Shown: positions 36,654-45,213 of the stretch, piece by piece | Position numbering within the stretch: position 1 is the stretch's first letter | How the letters are laid out: every line of letters starts with the position of its first letter | NCBI RefSeq assembly: GCF_001182745.1 | Contig: NZ_LN868938.1 | Span: 124,001-188,000 of the forward strand | Length of the DNA: 64,000 bases | Direction of reading: 5' to 3' | DNA from: Nocardia farcinica | GTDB lineage: Bacteria; Actinomycetota; Actinomycetes; Mycobacteriales; Mycobacteriaceae | Notes under the pieces: generated by a model | The model's database searches: none | The model's input: the letters and a program-made list of their open reading frames with translations, nothing else | Told to the model about the DNA's origin: nothing | Translations under genes and position numbers: made by a program

Positions 36654-36685
36654 GCGCTACAGCCTGCCAGGTCGCGGCCGTCGTT

Positions 36686-37447
36686 TCATCGACGGGCCCA
36701 GCGAGTCAGCACCGTGCCGTCGTCGTCGAGGATCATGTGGCGGCGATGCATGTGCTGATGGAACTCCCGCGCGGACAGCGAGATTCGGCCCGCGGTCCCG
36801 CCGACCAGCACCGGCGCGGTGGTCAGGCACAGCTCGTCGACCAGGTCCGCCTCGATCAGCTGGCCGAACAGGTGCGGCCCGCCCTCGCACAGCACCCGGT
36901 GCAGGCCGCGCTCGGCCAGCGCGGCCAGCAGCGCCTTCGCGGTGACGGCCACCTCACCGGCCTCGATCACCTCCGCGCCCGCCGCGGCCAGTTTCTCCTT
37001 GCGGTCGGCGGGCGCGGCGGCGGCGGTGATGATCAGCGGCGGCACCGTCGTGTCGGTGAGCAGGCGGCAGGTCGGCTCCAGCGCGGCGCTCGCGGTGACC
37101 ACGGCGATGGGCGGCGGGGCGCCGTCGGGGTGGCCGCCGCGGCTGCGGTCGTGCAGCGAGCGGCGGCGGGCCGCGTCGGTGCGGGCGCCGCCGTAGTTCT
37201 CGGTGCGCACCGTGCCCGCGCCCACCAGCACCACGTCGGCGAGGTCGCGCAGGAGCTTGAAGACCCGCTTGTCGGCCGGGGTGCCGAGCGCGGCGGTGAC
37301 ATCGCCGCTGGTCGCGGCCCCGTCGATGCTGGCGACGAAGTTGACGCGCACCCACGGGTCGGCCAGACCGATGGGGTAGGCGTAGAGGTCGGCGAGTCCG
37401 TCGGGGTCGAGGTCTGTGAGCTGGATCGCATTGGGCATACGCTGCAT
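36686..37447 (-). CDS. Pyrimidine/riboflavin reductase-like (RibD C-terminal) protein
   Basis: A 253-residue protein with the RibD_C (dihydrofolate-reductase-like) fold. WVRVNFVASIDGAAT (about 32) is the NADPH/substrate entry, LLRDLADVVLVGAGTVRTENYG (about 65) is the phosphate loop, and VLCEGGPHLFGQLIEADLVDELCLT (about 185) is the family signature. The deaminase domain of RibD is absent. It corresponds to Rv2671, which has been linked to folate/riboflavin metabolism. The start is ambiguous between 37465, 37447 and 37438; 37447 is a compromise. Confidence 0.83.
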   Translation of the reverse strand: MQRMPNAIQLTDLDPDGLADLYAYPIGLADPWVRVNFVASIDGAATSGDVTAALGTPADKRVFKLLRDLADVVLVGAGTVRTENYGGARTDAARRRSLHDRSRGGHPDGAPPPIAVVTASAALEPTCRLLTDTTVPPLIITAAAAPADRKEKLAAAGAEVIEAGEVAVTAKALLAALAERGLHRVLCEGGPHLFGQLIEADLVDELCLTTAPVLVGGTAGRISLSAREFHQHMHRRHMILDDDGTVLTRWARR

Positions 37448-37470
37448 GAAACCAGCACACACCACGTCTT

Positions 37471-37476
37471 TAGGCT
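37471..37476 (+). promoter_or_regulatory. -10 box of leaderless zapE
   Basis: TAGGCT, 6 bases before ATG 37483. Confidence 0.5.
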
Positions 37477-37482
37477 TCGTCC

Positions 37483-38502
37483 ATGCAAGAGCGCCTCGTC
37501 GATCGCCATCCGGAGGTTCCGGCCGACCAACTCGTCGCCCAGATGGTGCCCCCGCCCATGTTCGACGAGGTCAGCTTCTCCTCCTACATCCCGGACCCGA
37601 ACGAGCCCAGCCAGGCCGCCGCGGTGCGCAAGGCCGAGGACTTCGCCCGCGAGGTCGCCAAGATCCACAAGGCGGCGGGCAAGAAGAGCCTGTTCGGCAA
37701 GAAGAAGCAGGTCACCGGCGCCGGTCTGTACCTCGACGGCGGCTTCGGCGTCGGCAAGACCCACCTGCTCGCCTCGATCTTCCACAGCGCGCCCGCCCCG
37801 AAGTCCTTCGGGACCTTCGGCGAGCTGACCAACCTGGTCGGCGCACTGGGTTTCACCAACGCCCTCGAGCGCCTGTCGGCCAACAGCGTGCTGTGCATCG
37901 ACGAATTCGAACTCGACGACCCGGGCGACACGATGCTGGTCTCGCGGCTGCTCACCGAGCTGTCCGCGCGCGGGGTCTCCATCGCCGCGACCTCCAACAC
38001 GCTGCCCGGCCAGCTCGGCGAGGGGCGTTTCGCGGCGCAGGACTTCATGCGCGAGATCAAAAAGCTCGGCGCGATCTTCGAGGCCGTGCGGGTGGACGGC
38101 CCCGACTACCGCCACCGCGACCTGCCGCCCGCCCCGGAACCGACCTCGCCCGCCGAGCTCGTCGAACGCGCCGCGGCGACACCGGGTTCCACGCTCGACG
38201 AGTTCGACGCCCTGCTGGCGCACCTGAGCACGCTGCACCCGTCCAAGTACGGCGCGCTGATCGCCGGGGTGAGCGCGGTGTTCGTCGCCGGCGTGCACCC
38301 GGTCACCGACCAGGCCGTCGCGCTGCGCATCGTGGTGCTGGCCGACCGCCTCTACGACGCGAGCGTGCCGGTCACGGTGTCCGGGGCCAAGCTCGACGAA
38401 ATCTTCTCCCCGGAGATGCTCGAGGGCGGCTACCGCAAGAAGTACCTGCGCGCCATCTCCCGGCTGCTGGCGCTCTCGCGCTTCGAGGCGGCCACCGCCT
38501 AG
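37483..38502 (+). CDS. zapE: Cell division ATPase ZapE (AFG1 family)
   Basis: A 339-residue AAA-type ATPase. Walker A GFGVGKTHLL (about 87), Walker B LCIDEFELDDPGD (about 138), and sensor-like ATSNTLPGQLGEGRFAAQDFMREI (about 167-190) define the AFG1/ZapE family. In E. coli ZapE associates with the Z-ring. The actinobacterial form has a longer C-terminal helical part ending YRKKYLRAISRLLALSRFE. It is divergent from the reductase gene, as in M. tuberculosis (Rv2670c). Confidence 0.9.
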   Translation: MQERLVDRHPEVPADQLVAQMVPPPMFDEVSFSSYIPDPNEPSQAAAVRKAEDFAREVAKIHKAAGKKSLFGKKKQVTGAGLYLDGGFGVGKTHLLASIFHSAPAPKSFGTFGELTNLVGALGFTNALERLSANSVLCIDEFELDDPGDTMLVSRLLTELSARGVSIAATSNTLPGQLGEGRFAAQDFMREIKKLGAIFEAVRVDGPDYRHRDLPPAPEPTSPAELVERAAATPGSTLDEFDALLAHLSTLHPSKYGALIAGVSAVFVAGVHPVTDQAVALRIVVLADRLYDASVPVTVSGAKLDEIFSPEMLEGGYRKKYLRAISRLLALSRFEAATA

Positions 38503-38523
38503 CCACCCCCGGCCGTCCGCCGG

Positions 38524-39063
38524 TCAGAAGACCAGGCGCAGCACGTAGTCGTGGTGCACTTCGCGGCCCACCGTGAAGGTCTTGGTGCCGACCTGCTCGA
38601 ACCCGTGCTTGGCGTAGAACCGCTGGGCACGGTGGTTCTCCTGGTTGACCCCCAGCCATACGCCCGGGTATCCACCCTCGCGGGCGTGTCGCAGGGCCGC
38701 GCCCATCAGCGCGGTGGAGACGCCGGTGCCGTGGTGGCCGGGCAGCACGTACATCTTGCTGATCTCCAGCGCCGGGTGCAGGTCGACCACCCGGGCGACC
38801 TCGGGGTCCGCCGGGTCGCCCGCGACCAGCATCGCGTACCCGACGATCTCACCGCCCGCCACGGCCTTGAGCACGGTGCGGTCCGGATCGTTGAGGTACT
38901 CGCCGAACCGTTCGCCGGAGAGCACCTGCTCGAGGAAGATCTCGATGTCGTCGGCGCTCGCGCCGGGCGGGCAGGCCAGCGGAAACGTCGCCGCCGCAAC
39001 GTCGCTGAGGGCCTCGGCGTCCCACAATCCGGCCCGGTCGACGGTGACTGGGATGTTGCTCAT
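38524..39063 (-). CDS. GNAT family N-acetyltransferase
   Basis: A 179-residue acetyltransferase. The acetyl-CoA binding motif A runs through LEISKMYVLPGHHGTGVSTALMGAALRHARE (about 100-130), followed by VWLGVNQENHRAQRFYAKHGFEQVGTKTF (motif B, about 137-165). The substrate is unknown; relatives act on small amines or protein N-termini. It corresponds to Rv2669. The start MSNIPVTVDRAG at 39063 is chosen because upstream sequence lacks coding character. Confidence 0.88.
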   Translation of the reverse strand: MSNIPVTVDRAGLWDAEALSDVAAATFPLACPPGASADDIEIFLEQVLSGERFGEYLNDPDRTVLKAVAGGEIVGYAMLVAGDPADPEVARVVDLHPALEISKMYVLPGHHGTGVSTALMGAALRHAREGGYPGVWLGVNQENHRAQRFYAKHGFEQVGTKTFTVGREVHHDYVLRLVF

Positions 39064-39152
39064 CGGTCCAGTACAACACGCCGGGGTGGTGATGCCGGAC
39101 GATAGCCGGTCCGCGGCCGCGCCCGCGGTCCGCCGCCCCCAGGCGGGGCGGG

Positions 39153-39158
39153 TAGGCT
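39153..39158 (+). promoter_or_regulatory. -10 box of leaderless monooxygenase gene
   Basis: TAGGCT, 8 bases before ATG 39167. Confidence 0.5.
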
Positions 39159-39166
39159 CGGGGCCC

Positions 39167-40711
39167 ATGACGAGCGGTAACCGCATCGCGATCGTAGGTG
39201 CGGGCATTGCAGGCCTCGCCTGCGCGAAGGTGTTGGGCCGGGAGGGGTTTGCGGTCGAGGTGTTCGACCGGACCCCCGACGTCGGCGGCGTCTGGAGCGC
39301 CACCAGGCGTTATCCGGGGCTGCGCCCGCAGAACACCAAGCACACCTACCATTTCTCGGATTTCCCGATGCCGCAGGACTATCCCGCGGTGCCCGACGGT
39401 GCCCAGGTGCAGGCCTACCTGCAGAGCTACGTGCAGCACTTCGGGCTCGGTGCACACCTGCGCCTGGGAACGGAGGTGACCGCGGCCGACCCGGTCGACA
39501 GCGGCTGGCTGCTCGAGATCCGCGACGAGACCGGCGTGCATCGCAGCACCTGCGACCACCTGGTGGTCGCCAACGGCGTGTTCAGCGATCCCGCCGTGCC
39601 GGACTACCGCGGCGCGGAGGCGTTCGAGGCGGCCGGTGGCGCGCTGGTGCACTCGTCGCGCTTCCTCGATCTGGAGGCCGCCCGGGGCAAGGCGGTCGTG
39701 ATCGTCGGCTACGGCCAGTCGGCGTGCGATATCGCCGAGGCGGTCAGCCACGTGGCCGCCAGTACCACGGTGGTGGCGCGCAGGCTGCTGTGGAAGCTGC
39801 CGCGCAAGCTCGGCCTCGGCATCGATTTCGAACGGCTCTTCCTGAGCCGTCTGGGCGAGGCGCATTTCCGCTACCACACCCCGCGCGGCGCGGAGCGGTT
39901 CCTGCACGGGCCGGGGCACACCTTCCGCGACAGCGATTTCGACGTGATCCAGGAGATGACGGTCAAGAAGCTGGGCCTGCGGGAGCTCGGTCTGGTGCCG
40001 GAGGGCCGGTTCGAGGTGATCGCGGAGAGCACCGTCGGCATCGCCACCGAGGGGTTCTACGAGCAGGTGGCGGCGGGCGCGATCCGGGTGGTGCGCGATG
40101 TCGAGGTCGCGGAGCTGTCCGGTCGGCCGGGCCCGCCCGCGGCACAGCTCACCGACGGCCGGACCCTGCCCGCCGATCTGGTGGTCTGCGCGACCGGCTT
40201 CCACCAGCGGGTGCCCTTCCTGACGCCCTACATCCAGCGCAGGCTCACCGACGAGGACGGCAACTTCCGCCTCTACCGCAACATCCTGCCGACCGAGGTG
40301 CCCAACATCAGCTTCGCGGGCTACAACTCCTCGGTGCTCGCGCCGTTGAGTGCGGAGGTGGGAGCGCACTGGATCGCCGCACTGCTGGCGGGCAAGCTCC
40401 GGCTCCCCGCCGCCGCACAGCGCGAGGAGCAGATCGACGAGCGGCTGCGCTGGATGACGGCGGGCACCGGGGGTCGGCACGCGCACGGCACCACGATCAC
40501 CCCGTTCACCCTGCACAACATCGACGAGATGCTGGCCGACCTGAAGTTCCGGCTGCCGCTGCGCAGCCGGTTGGCGCAGTGGGCCCGCCCGGTGCGGCCG
40601 GGCGCCTACCGTGGCCTGGGCGAGCGCTCGGCGGAACGGGCCGCCCCGCCGGTCCCGCCGCTCGCGGAAGAGCCTGTCGTCCAGGGGCACTCGCACCACA
40701 GTCAGGCCTGA
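39167..40711 (+). CDS. Flavin-containing monooxygenase (FMO-like)
   Basis: A 514-residue two-dinucleotide-domain flavoenzyme. The FAD motif VGAGIAGLACAKVLG lies at about 8-22 with the RRYPGLRPQNTKHTYHFSDFPMP substrate/FAD region; a degenerate FMO signature, GGALVHSSRF, is at about 155; the NADPH motif IVGYGQSACDIAEAV is at about 177. These enzymes insert oxygen into N/S nucleophiles or ketones; the substrate is unknown. The gene is separated from the downstream TetR by 106 bp and may be its target. ATG 39167 is set by the leaderless spacing. Confidence 0.87.
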   Translation: MTSGNRIAIVGAGIAGLACAKVLGREGFAVEVFDRTPDVGGVWSATRRYPGLRPQNTKHTYHFSDFPMPQDYPAVPDGAQVQAYLQSYVQHFGLGAHLRLGTEVTAADPVDSGWLLEIRDETGVHRSTCDHLVVANGVFSDPAVPDYRGAEAFEAAGGALVHSSRFLDLEAARGKAVVIVGYGQSACDIAEAVSHVAASTTVVARRLLWKLPRKLGLGIDFERLFLSRLGEAHFRYHTPRGAERFLHGPGHTFRDSDFDVIQEMTVKKLGLRELGLVPEGRFEVIAESTVGIATEGFYEQVAAGAIRVVRDVEVAELSGRPGPPAAQLTDGRTLPADLVVCATGFHQRVPFLTPYIQRRLTDEDGNFRLYRNILPTEVPNISFAGYNSSVLAPLSAEVGAHWIAALLAGKLRLPAAAQREEQIDERLRWMTAGTGGRHAHGTTITPFTLHNIDEMLADLKFRLPLRSRLAQWARPVRPGAYRGLGERSAERAAPPVPPLAEEPVVQGHSHHSQA

Positions 40712-40790
40712 CCCGGCGGTCGGTCCGCCCGGCGCGTCGGTGTGCCGGGCGAACGCTCAGGTGTCGACACCGGCCGGCCGCCGTGCAATA

Positions 40791-40810
40791 ATGACTGACC
40801 AGTCAGTCAT
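40791..40810. promoter_or_regulatory. TetR operator palindrome
   Basis: ATGACTGACCAGTCAGTCAT: 9-bp perfect arms with a CA centre, ending 7 bases before the TetR ATG. Sites of this TGACTGAC/GTCAGTCA form are classical TetR operators; autoregulation is inferred. Confidence 0.75.
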
Positions 40811-40817
40811 AGGAGTG

Positions 40818-41429
40818 TCCATGTCCCCTCGCCGAGTCGACACCACTGCCCGCCGCGCCGAGATCCTCGATGCCGCCGTCCGCGTCTTCGCGAGGAAGGG
40901 CTTCGCCGCCAGCCGGGTCGAGGACATCGCGGCGGCCGCCGGGATCGCCAAGGGCAGCGTTTATCTCGCCTTCGACAGTCGCGAGGACCTACTGCGCGCG
41001 ATCTTCGAGGATTTCGCCGAGCGCACCGCCGCCGGGATGCGCCGCGCCCGCACGGCCGAGGGCCCCGCGCTCGACCGGCTCGCCGAACTGATCCGCTCGA
41101 CCTTCGTGCTGCTCACCGAAGAACGCGAGACGGCCCGCATCCTGTTCGACCTGTGGTCGGTGGGCCGGGGAGGGGACAGCGCCGCCCCGCTGGACATGGC
41201 GCGCGTCTACGGCGAATACCGGGCTGCCGTCACCGACCTGCTCACCGCGGCCGCCGCCGAGGGGGACCTGCGGCCCGGCGTGGGGCCGGGGCACGCGACC
41301 GCCGTCGTCGGCGTGATCGAAGGGTGCCTGTTGCAGTGCTTGATCGATCCGGTGCTGCCGGTCGAGGGCCTGGCCGACACCATCGTCGATCTCTGTGTGC
41401 ACGGCCTGCGCCGGGAGGTGCCGGCATGA
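40818..41429 (+). CDS. TetR/AcrR family regulator
   Basis: A 203-residue regulator. The HTH lies at about residues 12-55 (ILDAAVRVFARKGFAASRVEDIAAAAGIAKGSVYLAFDSREDLL). ATG 40818 has AGGAG seven bases upstream, and the 20-bp palindrome lies just before it. Its stop overlaps the ATG of the next membrane-protein gene (ATGA), so it is co-translated with that gene. It probably represses its own operon and releases on binding an unknown ligand. Confidence 0.9.
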   Translation, partial: SMSPRRVDTTARRAEILDAAVRVFARKGFAASRVEDIAAAAGIAKGSVYLAFDSREDLLRAIFEDFAERTAAGMRRARTAEGPALDRLAELIRSTFVLLTEERETARILFDLWSVGRGGDSAAPLDMARVYGEYRAAVTDLLTAAAAEGDLRPGVGPGHATAVVGVIEGCLLQCLIDPVLPVEGLADTIVDLCVHGLRREVPA

Positions 41430-41998
41430 GCGCGGTGCTGCGGCGGCTGGACGACACACTCGTGGCGCCCGACGCGTCCGCGGGGGAGCGGCTGCTCGGT
41501 TACGGTGCGGCGTCGGCGGGCGCGCTCGTCGCCGTCCTCGCCGGTGTCGGCGCCGGGTGGTCGATCCTGACGGTGCTCGTGCTGGGCGTCGTCGCGTTCG
41601 ACCTGTTCGGTGGCGCGACGGTCAACGCTATGGACGCGGCCAAGCGGTGGTGGCATCGGCCCGGCCAGGGCGCGGGCCGGCACCTGGCGTTCGTGGCCGT
41701 GCACGTGCAGCCCTTCCTGGTGGCGTGGGTGGTGCCCGGATTCGGCTGGATCACCGCGGCGGGGCTGTACCTCGCGACGCTCGTCGCCGCGGGCATCGTG
41801 CTCGCCACACCGCTGCGGTACCGGCGCCCGGTGGGTTTCACGGTGACGACGCTGACGCTGGCGGTCGTGCTCGCGGCGGCAGCGGTGCCCGCCGCGGTGG
41901 CGTGGTTCGTGCCGGTTCTGCTGATCAAGTTGCTGTTGGCGCATCTGCAACCGGAGGGCGCCGCCGATTGCGCCGAGCGCAATGCCGGGGATCGATGA
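41426..41998 (+). CDS. Unknown integral membrane protein coupled to TetR
   Basis: A 190-residue protein with about five to six transmembrane segments between residues 28 and 175. A conserved-looking motif VNAMDAAKRWWHRPGQGAGRHLAFVAVHVQPF occupies the middle loop. I do not recognise the family. It begins in an ATGA overlap with the TetR stop and has GGGAGG upstream, so its expression follows the regulator. A role as exporter or membrane-lipid-related protein would fit TetR control but is not shown. Confidence 0.72.
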   Translation: MSAVLRRLDDTLVAPDASAGERLLGYGAASAGALVAVLAGVGAGWSILTVLVLGVVAFDLFGGATVNAMDAAKRWWHRPGQGAGRHLAFVAVHVQPFLVAWVVPGFGWITAAGLYLATLVAAGIVLATPLRYRRPVGFTVTTLTLAVVLAAAAVPAAVAWFVPVLLIKLLLAHLQPEGAADCAERNAGDR

Positions 41999-42008
41999 TT
42001 GCGTCTGT

Positions 42009-42014
42009 GATAAT
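42009..42014 (+). promoter_or_regulatory. -10 box of leaderless LysR gene
   Basis: GATAAT, 6 bases before GTG 42021. Confidence 0.4.
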
Positions 42015-42020
42015 CCGGGA

Positions 42021-42938
42021 GTGGCGCCCCTCGACCTCAACCTTCTGGTTGCTCTCGATTCGCTGCTGGACACCGGCAGCGTGACCGAGGCGGCGCGCCG
42101 GCTGCACACCTCGCCGTCGGCGATGAGCCGCACGCTGGCCCGGTTGCGGCGGCTGCTCGACGATCCGCTGCTGGTGCGGTCGGGCCGCCACCTGGTGCCC
42201 ACCCCGCGCGCACTGGCCCTGCGGCCGGAGGTGGCGGCGCTGGTCGAGCACGGCCGCGCGGTGCTCGCGCCGCGCGGGCGGGTCGACCCCGCGACCCTCG
42301 CCCGCGGCTTCGCCGTGCGGGCCGACGACCTCGTGCTCGCCCGGCTCGCCGGACCACTGGTGCGTGCGGTGCGCGCCCACGCGCCCGGCGTCACGATCCG
42401 CTTCCTGCCCGACGCCGGGAAGGGGGCGGCCGACCTGCGCGACGGCCGGGTGGATCTGGCGGTCGGCGTGCTCGAACCGGCCGATCCGGAGATCGTCGTC
42501 CATCGCGTCTTCGGCGATCGGCTGGTCGGCGTGGTCGCGCCCGGTCATCCGCTGGACGCCGACCGCGTCACCGTCGCCGCCTACGCGGGCGCCGCCCATC
42601 TGGCGGTGACCCGGCAGGGCCGCCCGCGCGGGCCCATCGACGACCGGCTCGCCCTGCACGGGCGCACCCGCCGCGTCGTCGCCACCGTCCCCGACCTGCC
42701 GTCGGCGCTGCTCGCGGTGCGTGGTGGTGAGCTGGTCTGCCCGGCACCGGCGCACCTGGCCGCCGACGCGGTGGCGGCGCTCGGCCTTGCCACGTTCGAG
42801 ATCCCGCTCCCGCTCCCCGAGATCCCGGTCGGCCTGACCTGGCACTCCCGCAACACCGCCGACGCCGCCCACCGCTGGCTGCGCGAACTCGTCGAAACCC
42901 TGCTGGCGCCACCGGGTCCGGGCCGACGACGCCGCTGA
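42021..42938 (+). CDS. LysR family transcriptional regulator
   Basis: A 305-residue LysR regulator. The N-terminal winged HTH spans residues 3-60 (PLDLNLLVALDSLLDTGSVTEAARRLHTSPSAMSRTLARLRRLLDDPLLVRSG), of the NodD/LysR type with a single tryptic start. The effector domain (about 85-290) is a periplasmic-binding-like fold. GTG 42021 is chosen from the GATAAT spacing; ATG 41982 would overlap the previous gene. The target is unknown. It is convergent with the response-regulator gene. Confidence 0.88.
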   Translation: MAPLDLNLLVALDSLLDTGSVTEAARRLHTSPSAMSRTLARLRRLLDDPLLVRSGRHLVPTPRALALRPEVAALVEHGRAVLAPRGRVDPATLARGFAVRADDLVLARLAGPLVRAVRAHAPGVTIRFLPDAGKGAADLRDGRVDLAVGVLEPADPEIVVHRVFGDRLVGVVAPGHPLDADRVTVAAYAGAAHLAVTRQGRPRGPIDDRLALHGRTRRVVATVPDLPSALLAVRGGELVCPAPAHLAADAVAALGLATFEIPLPLPEIPVGLTWHSRNTADAAHRWLRELVETLLAPPGPGRRRR

Positions 42939-42951
42939 CCGCGCCGATTGC

Positions 42952-43647
42952 TCAGCAATTGCGGTGCGGCGGATCTCCGGGGGTGTCGAGCTCGTCCGCG
43001 TGCACGGCCACGAGTGCCGCCTCCACCCGATTGCGGGCGCCGGTGGTGCGCAGGATCGACGACACGTGCACCTTGACGGTGCCCGGCGCCAGGTGCAGGT
43101 CGGCGGCGATCTCGGCATTGGACCAGCCGCGGCCGACCAGCCGCAGGATCTCCTGCTCGCGCGGGGTGAGCGCGGCGAAGCGGCGCCGCGCGGCCACCGC
43201 CCGGTCGAAGCGGGCGGTGGGTCGACCGTCGAGGAGCCGGCGGGCGATGGCCGGGGAGAAGAACGCCCCGCCCGACGCGACGGCATGCACGCCCAGGATC
43301 AGCTCGCGCGGGTCGCCGGACTTGAGCACGAACCCGTCGGCGGCCAGGCGTACCGCTTCGGCGATGTAGTCGTCCTCGCCGAAGGTCGTGACGAACAGGC
43401 ACCCCACCGGGTGCCCCGCGCCGCGTAGTTCGCGCAGCACCTCCAGCCCGGACAGGCCCGGCATCCTGATGTCGAGCACCACGGCGTCGAGCGCGTGGGC
43501 GCGGGCGGCGGCCAGCGCGTCGGGACCGGTGCCCGCCTCGGCGACCACGGCGATGCCAGGGTCGGTGCCGAGGATGCCGGTCACGCCCGCGCGCACCAGA
43601 GGTTCGTCGTCGGCGACGAGTACCCGGATCGGCGCGGGTCGGCTCAT
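42952..43647 (-). CDS. NarL/LuxR-type response regulator
   Basis: A 231-residue response regulator. Receiver domain (about 7-125): acidic pocket ADDEP, phospho-acceptor Asp in VVLDIRMPGLSG (about 56), switch Thr in FVTTFGED, Lys in FVLKSGDP. LuxR HTH (about 165-220): LTPREQEILRLVGRGWSNAEIAADLHLAPGTVKVHVSSIL. The ATG overlaps the stop of the upstream histidine kinase gene (ATGA), so the pair is coupled and cognate. Likely target: the divergent PAP2/ABC genes, inferred from position only. Confidence 0.92.
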   Translation of the reverse strand: MSRPAPIRVLVADDEPLVRAGVTGILGTDPGIAVVAEAGTGPDALAAARAHALDAVVLDIRMPGLSGLEVLRELRGAGHPVGCLFVTTFGEDDYIAEAVRLAADGFVLKSGDPRELILGVHAVASGGAFFSPAIARRLLDGRPTARFDRAVAARRRFAALTPREQEILRLVGRGWSNAEIAADLHLAPGTVKVHVSSILRTTGARNRVEAALVAVHADELDTPGDPPHRNC

Positions 43648-45071
43648 CGCCCACCGGCCACGATGTGCCGGGTCGACACGACCACCGCACCGGCGAAGCA
43701 CACCCGGTAGACGTCACCGGCGGCGTCGTCGAACATGTCGGCGGTGACGGCGTAGTCACGGCAGTCGGTGCCGGGGTCGGCGGGCGGACGGGGCGGCAGG
43801 TCGTGCTCGGGGAGCATCGGTTCGACCCGCGCGCGGGGGTCGCCGGGCCGGATCTGCGCGAAGGTCTCGGCGGGCAGCAGCGCCCGCCGGGCCTGCGCCG
43901 TCGTCAGCGCTTGGACCACGGCCAGTGCGGCGACGACCGCCACCGCCGCGGCGGCCAGGATCAGCCGGCCGCGCCGCCTGGCCTGGGCGGCCAGCCTCGC
44001 CTCCACGGTGTCGTCGTCGAGGTCGTCGGCAGGATCGTCGGCGGCGAATTCCGCGGGGCCGGGGACGGTCTCGTCGTCCGCATCGTCGGCGGGGCCGGTG
44101 CGCGCCGGGAGCCGGACCTGCACGCCGAACGCGGCGCCGTCGTCGTGTATGTCCACCTGCCCGCCCGCCGCCGTCACGTGCCTGCGCAGCGCCGCGAGCC
44201 CGGTGCCGGATCCCGCCGCCCGACTCCGGGTGGGCACCGGATTCCGAACGGTCAGGCACACTTCGTCGCCGTCGTCGATCACCGCGAGGCGCACCGGCTG
44301 GCCCGGCGCGTGCTTGGTCGCGTTGGTCAGCGCTTCCCGTAGCACCCGGGTCAGGAGCGCGTGATCGAAGCGGGCCAGCCGCGCGGCCGGTGGCAGTTCA
44401 CCGGTGAGGTGGACGCCCGCGCGGCGGGCCTGCGCGACCAGGTCGGCGAGGTCGTCGCGGCGCGGCAGCCCGGGTGCGGTGCCGTCGCGCAGCGACACCA
44501 CCGACGCGCCGAGCCGGGCCACCGCCGTGGACAGTTCGCGCCGGGCCGAGCCGACCGCGGCGAGCGCGGGTGCGGGCAGGGTGGGATCGACCTCCAGCCG
44601 CCCGAGCGTGAGCGCGACCAGGCTCAACGCGTGGCCCAGGTCGTCGTGCAGCGCCTCGGCCAAGGCCAGCCGCTCGGCGTCGCGCTCCTGATGCAGCCGG
44701 GCGCGTCGCTGCCGGCGCTCCTGGGCGGCGCGTGCGGCGGCCTGCCGGTTCACCTCCGCGCGCAGCCGCAACGCGACGCCGATCAACCACGGCACCCCGG
44801 CCCGCGCGAGCGCGGACGGCAGACCAGCGGCGCCGGCCTGCCAGTCGACCGCGCCGACCGCGACACCGGCCGCAGTGAGCAGCGCGAACAGCACCAGCGC
44901 CGCCGCCCCCCGACGCACGCCGTCGGGGCCGAGCCCGACCAGGAACGCCACGACCGTGACCAGCAGCGCCGTCCCCAGCCCGGTCTGGGGCACTGCGGTC
45001 ACCACCGCGAGCGCCACCACGGACACGACCGAGACCACGGGGTGGGCCGCGGTAGAGCGAATATCGGGCAT
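43644..45071 (-). CDS. Histidine kinase with extra C-terminal outer domain
   Basis: A 475-residue NarL-type kinase. Four transmembrane segments occupy residues 8-95; the HisKA_3 phospho-His is in LAEALHDDLGHALSLVAL (about 143), with the HATPase N-box in LREALTNATKHAP (about 245) and G-box GSGTGLAALRRHV (about 290). Unusually, after the ATPase domain an acidic linker leads to another transmembrane helix (about 375-395) and an approximately 75-residue outer domain (AETFAQIRPGDPRARVEPML ... CRDYAVTADMF ... VYRVCFAGAVVVS) with two Cys. The latter resembles BamE/SmpA-like folds. It overlaps the regulator gene. Confidence 0.87.
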   Translation of the reverse strand: MPDIRSTAAHPVVSVVSVVALAVVTAVPQTGLGTALLVTVVAFLVGLGPDGVRRGAAALVLFALLTAAGVAVGAVDWQAGAAGLPSALARAGVPWLIGVALRLRAEVNRQAAARAAQERRQRRARLHQERDAERLALAEALHDDLGHALSLVALTLGRLEVDPTLPAPALAAVGSARRELSTAVARLGASVVSLRDGTAPGLPRRDDLADLVAQARRAGVHLTGELPPAARLARFDHALLTRVLREALTNATKHAPGQPVRLAVIDDGDEVCLTVRNPVPTRSRAAGSGTGLAALRRHVTAAGGQVDIHDDGAAFGVQVRLPARTGPADDADDETVPGPAEFAADDPADDLDDDTVEARLAAQARRRGRLILAAAAVAVVAALAVVQALTTAQARRALLPAETFAQIRPGDPRARVEPMLPEHDLPPRPPADPGTDCRDYAVTADMFDDAAGDVYRVCFAGAVVVSTRHIVAGGR

Positions 45072-45199
45072 TCCACGATTCTCCCGGGACGGTCGCCGCG
45101 ATTCATCAGCCGTACGGCCGATCCGCCCGGCGGGCGGCTATGACCACGGGCATAGCCGATTCCCGTCGTCGGGCAGATTCGGCGCGAGCGGCAACTTCC

Positions 45200-45205
45200 T
45201 AGCGT
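45200..45205 (+). promoter_or_regulatory. -10 box of leaderless PAP2 gene
   Basis: TAGCGT, 8 bases before ATG 45214. Confidence 0.45.
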
Positions 45206-45213
45206 CGAGCAGC

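Noticed and set aside
42947..42959. ATTGCT-C-AGCAAT palindrome as terminator
   Set aside because: The 6-bp AT-containing stem with one-base loop overlaps the stop codon of the response regulator gene and is too weak to call.
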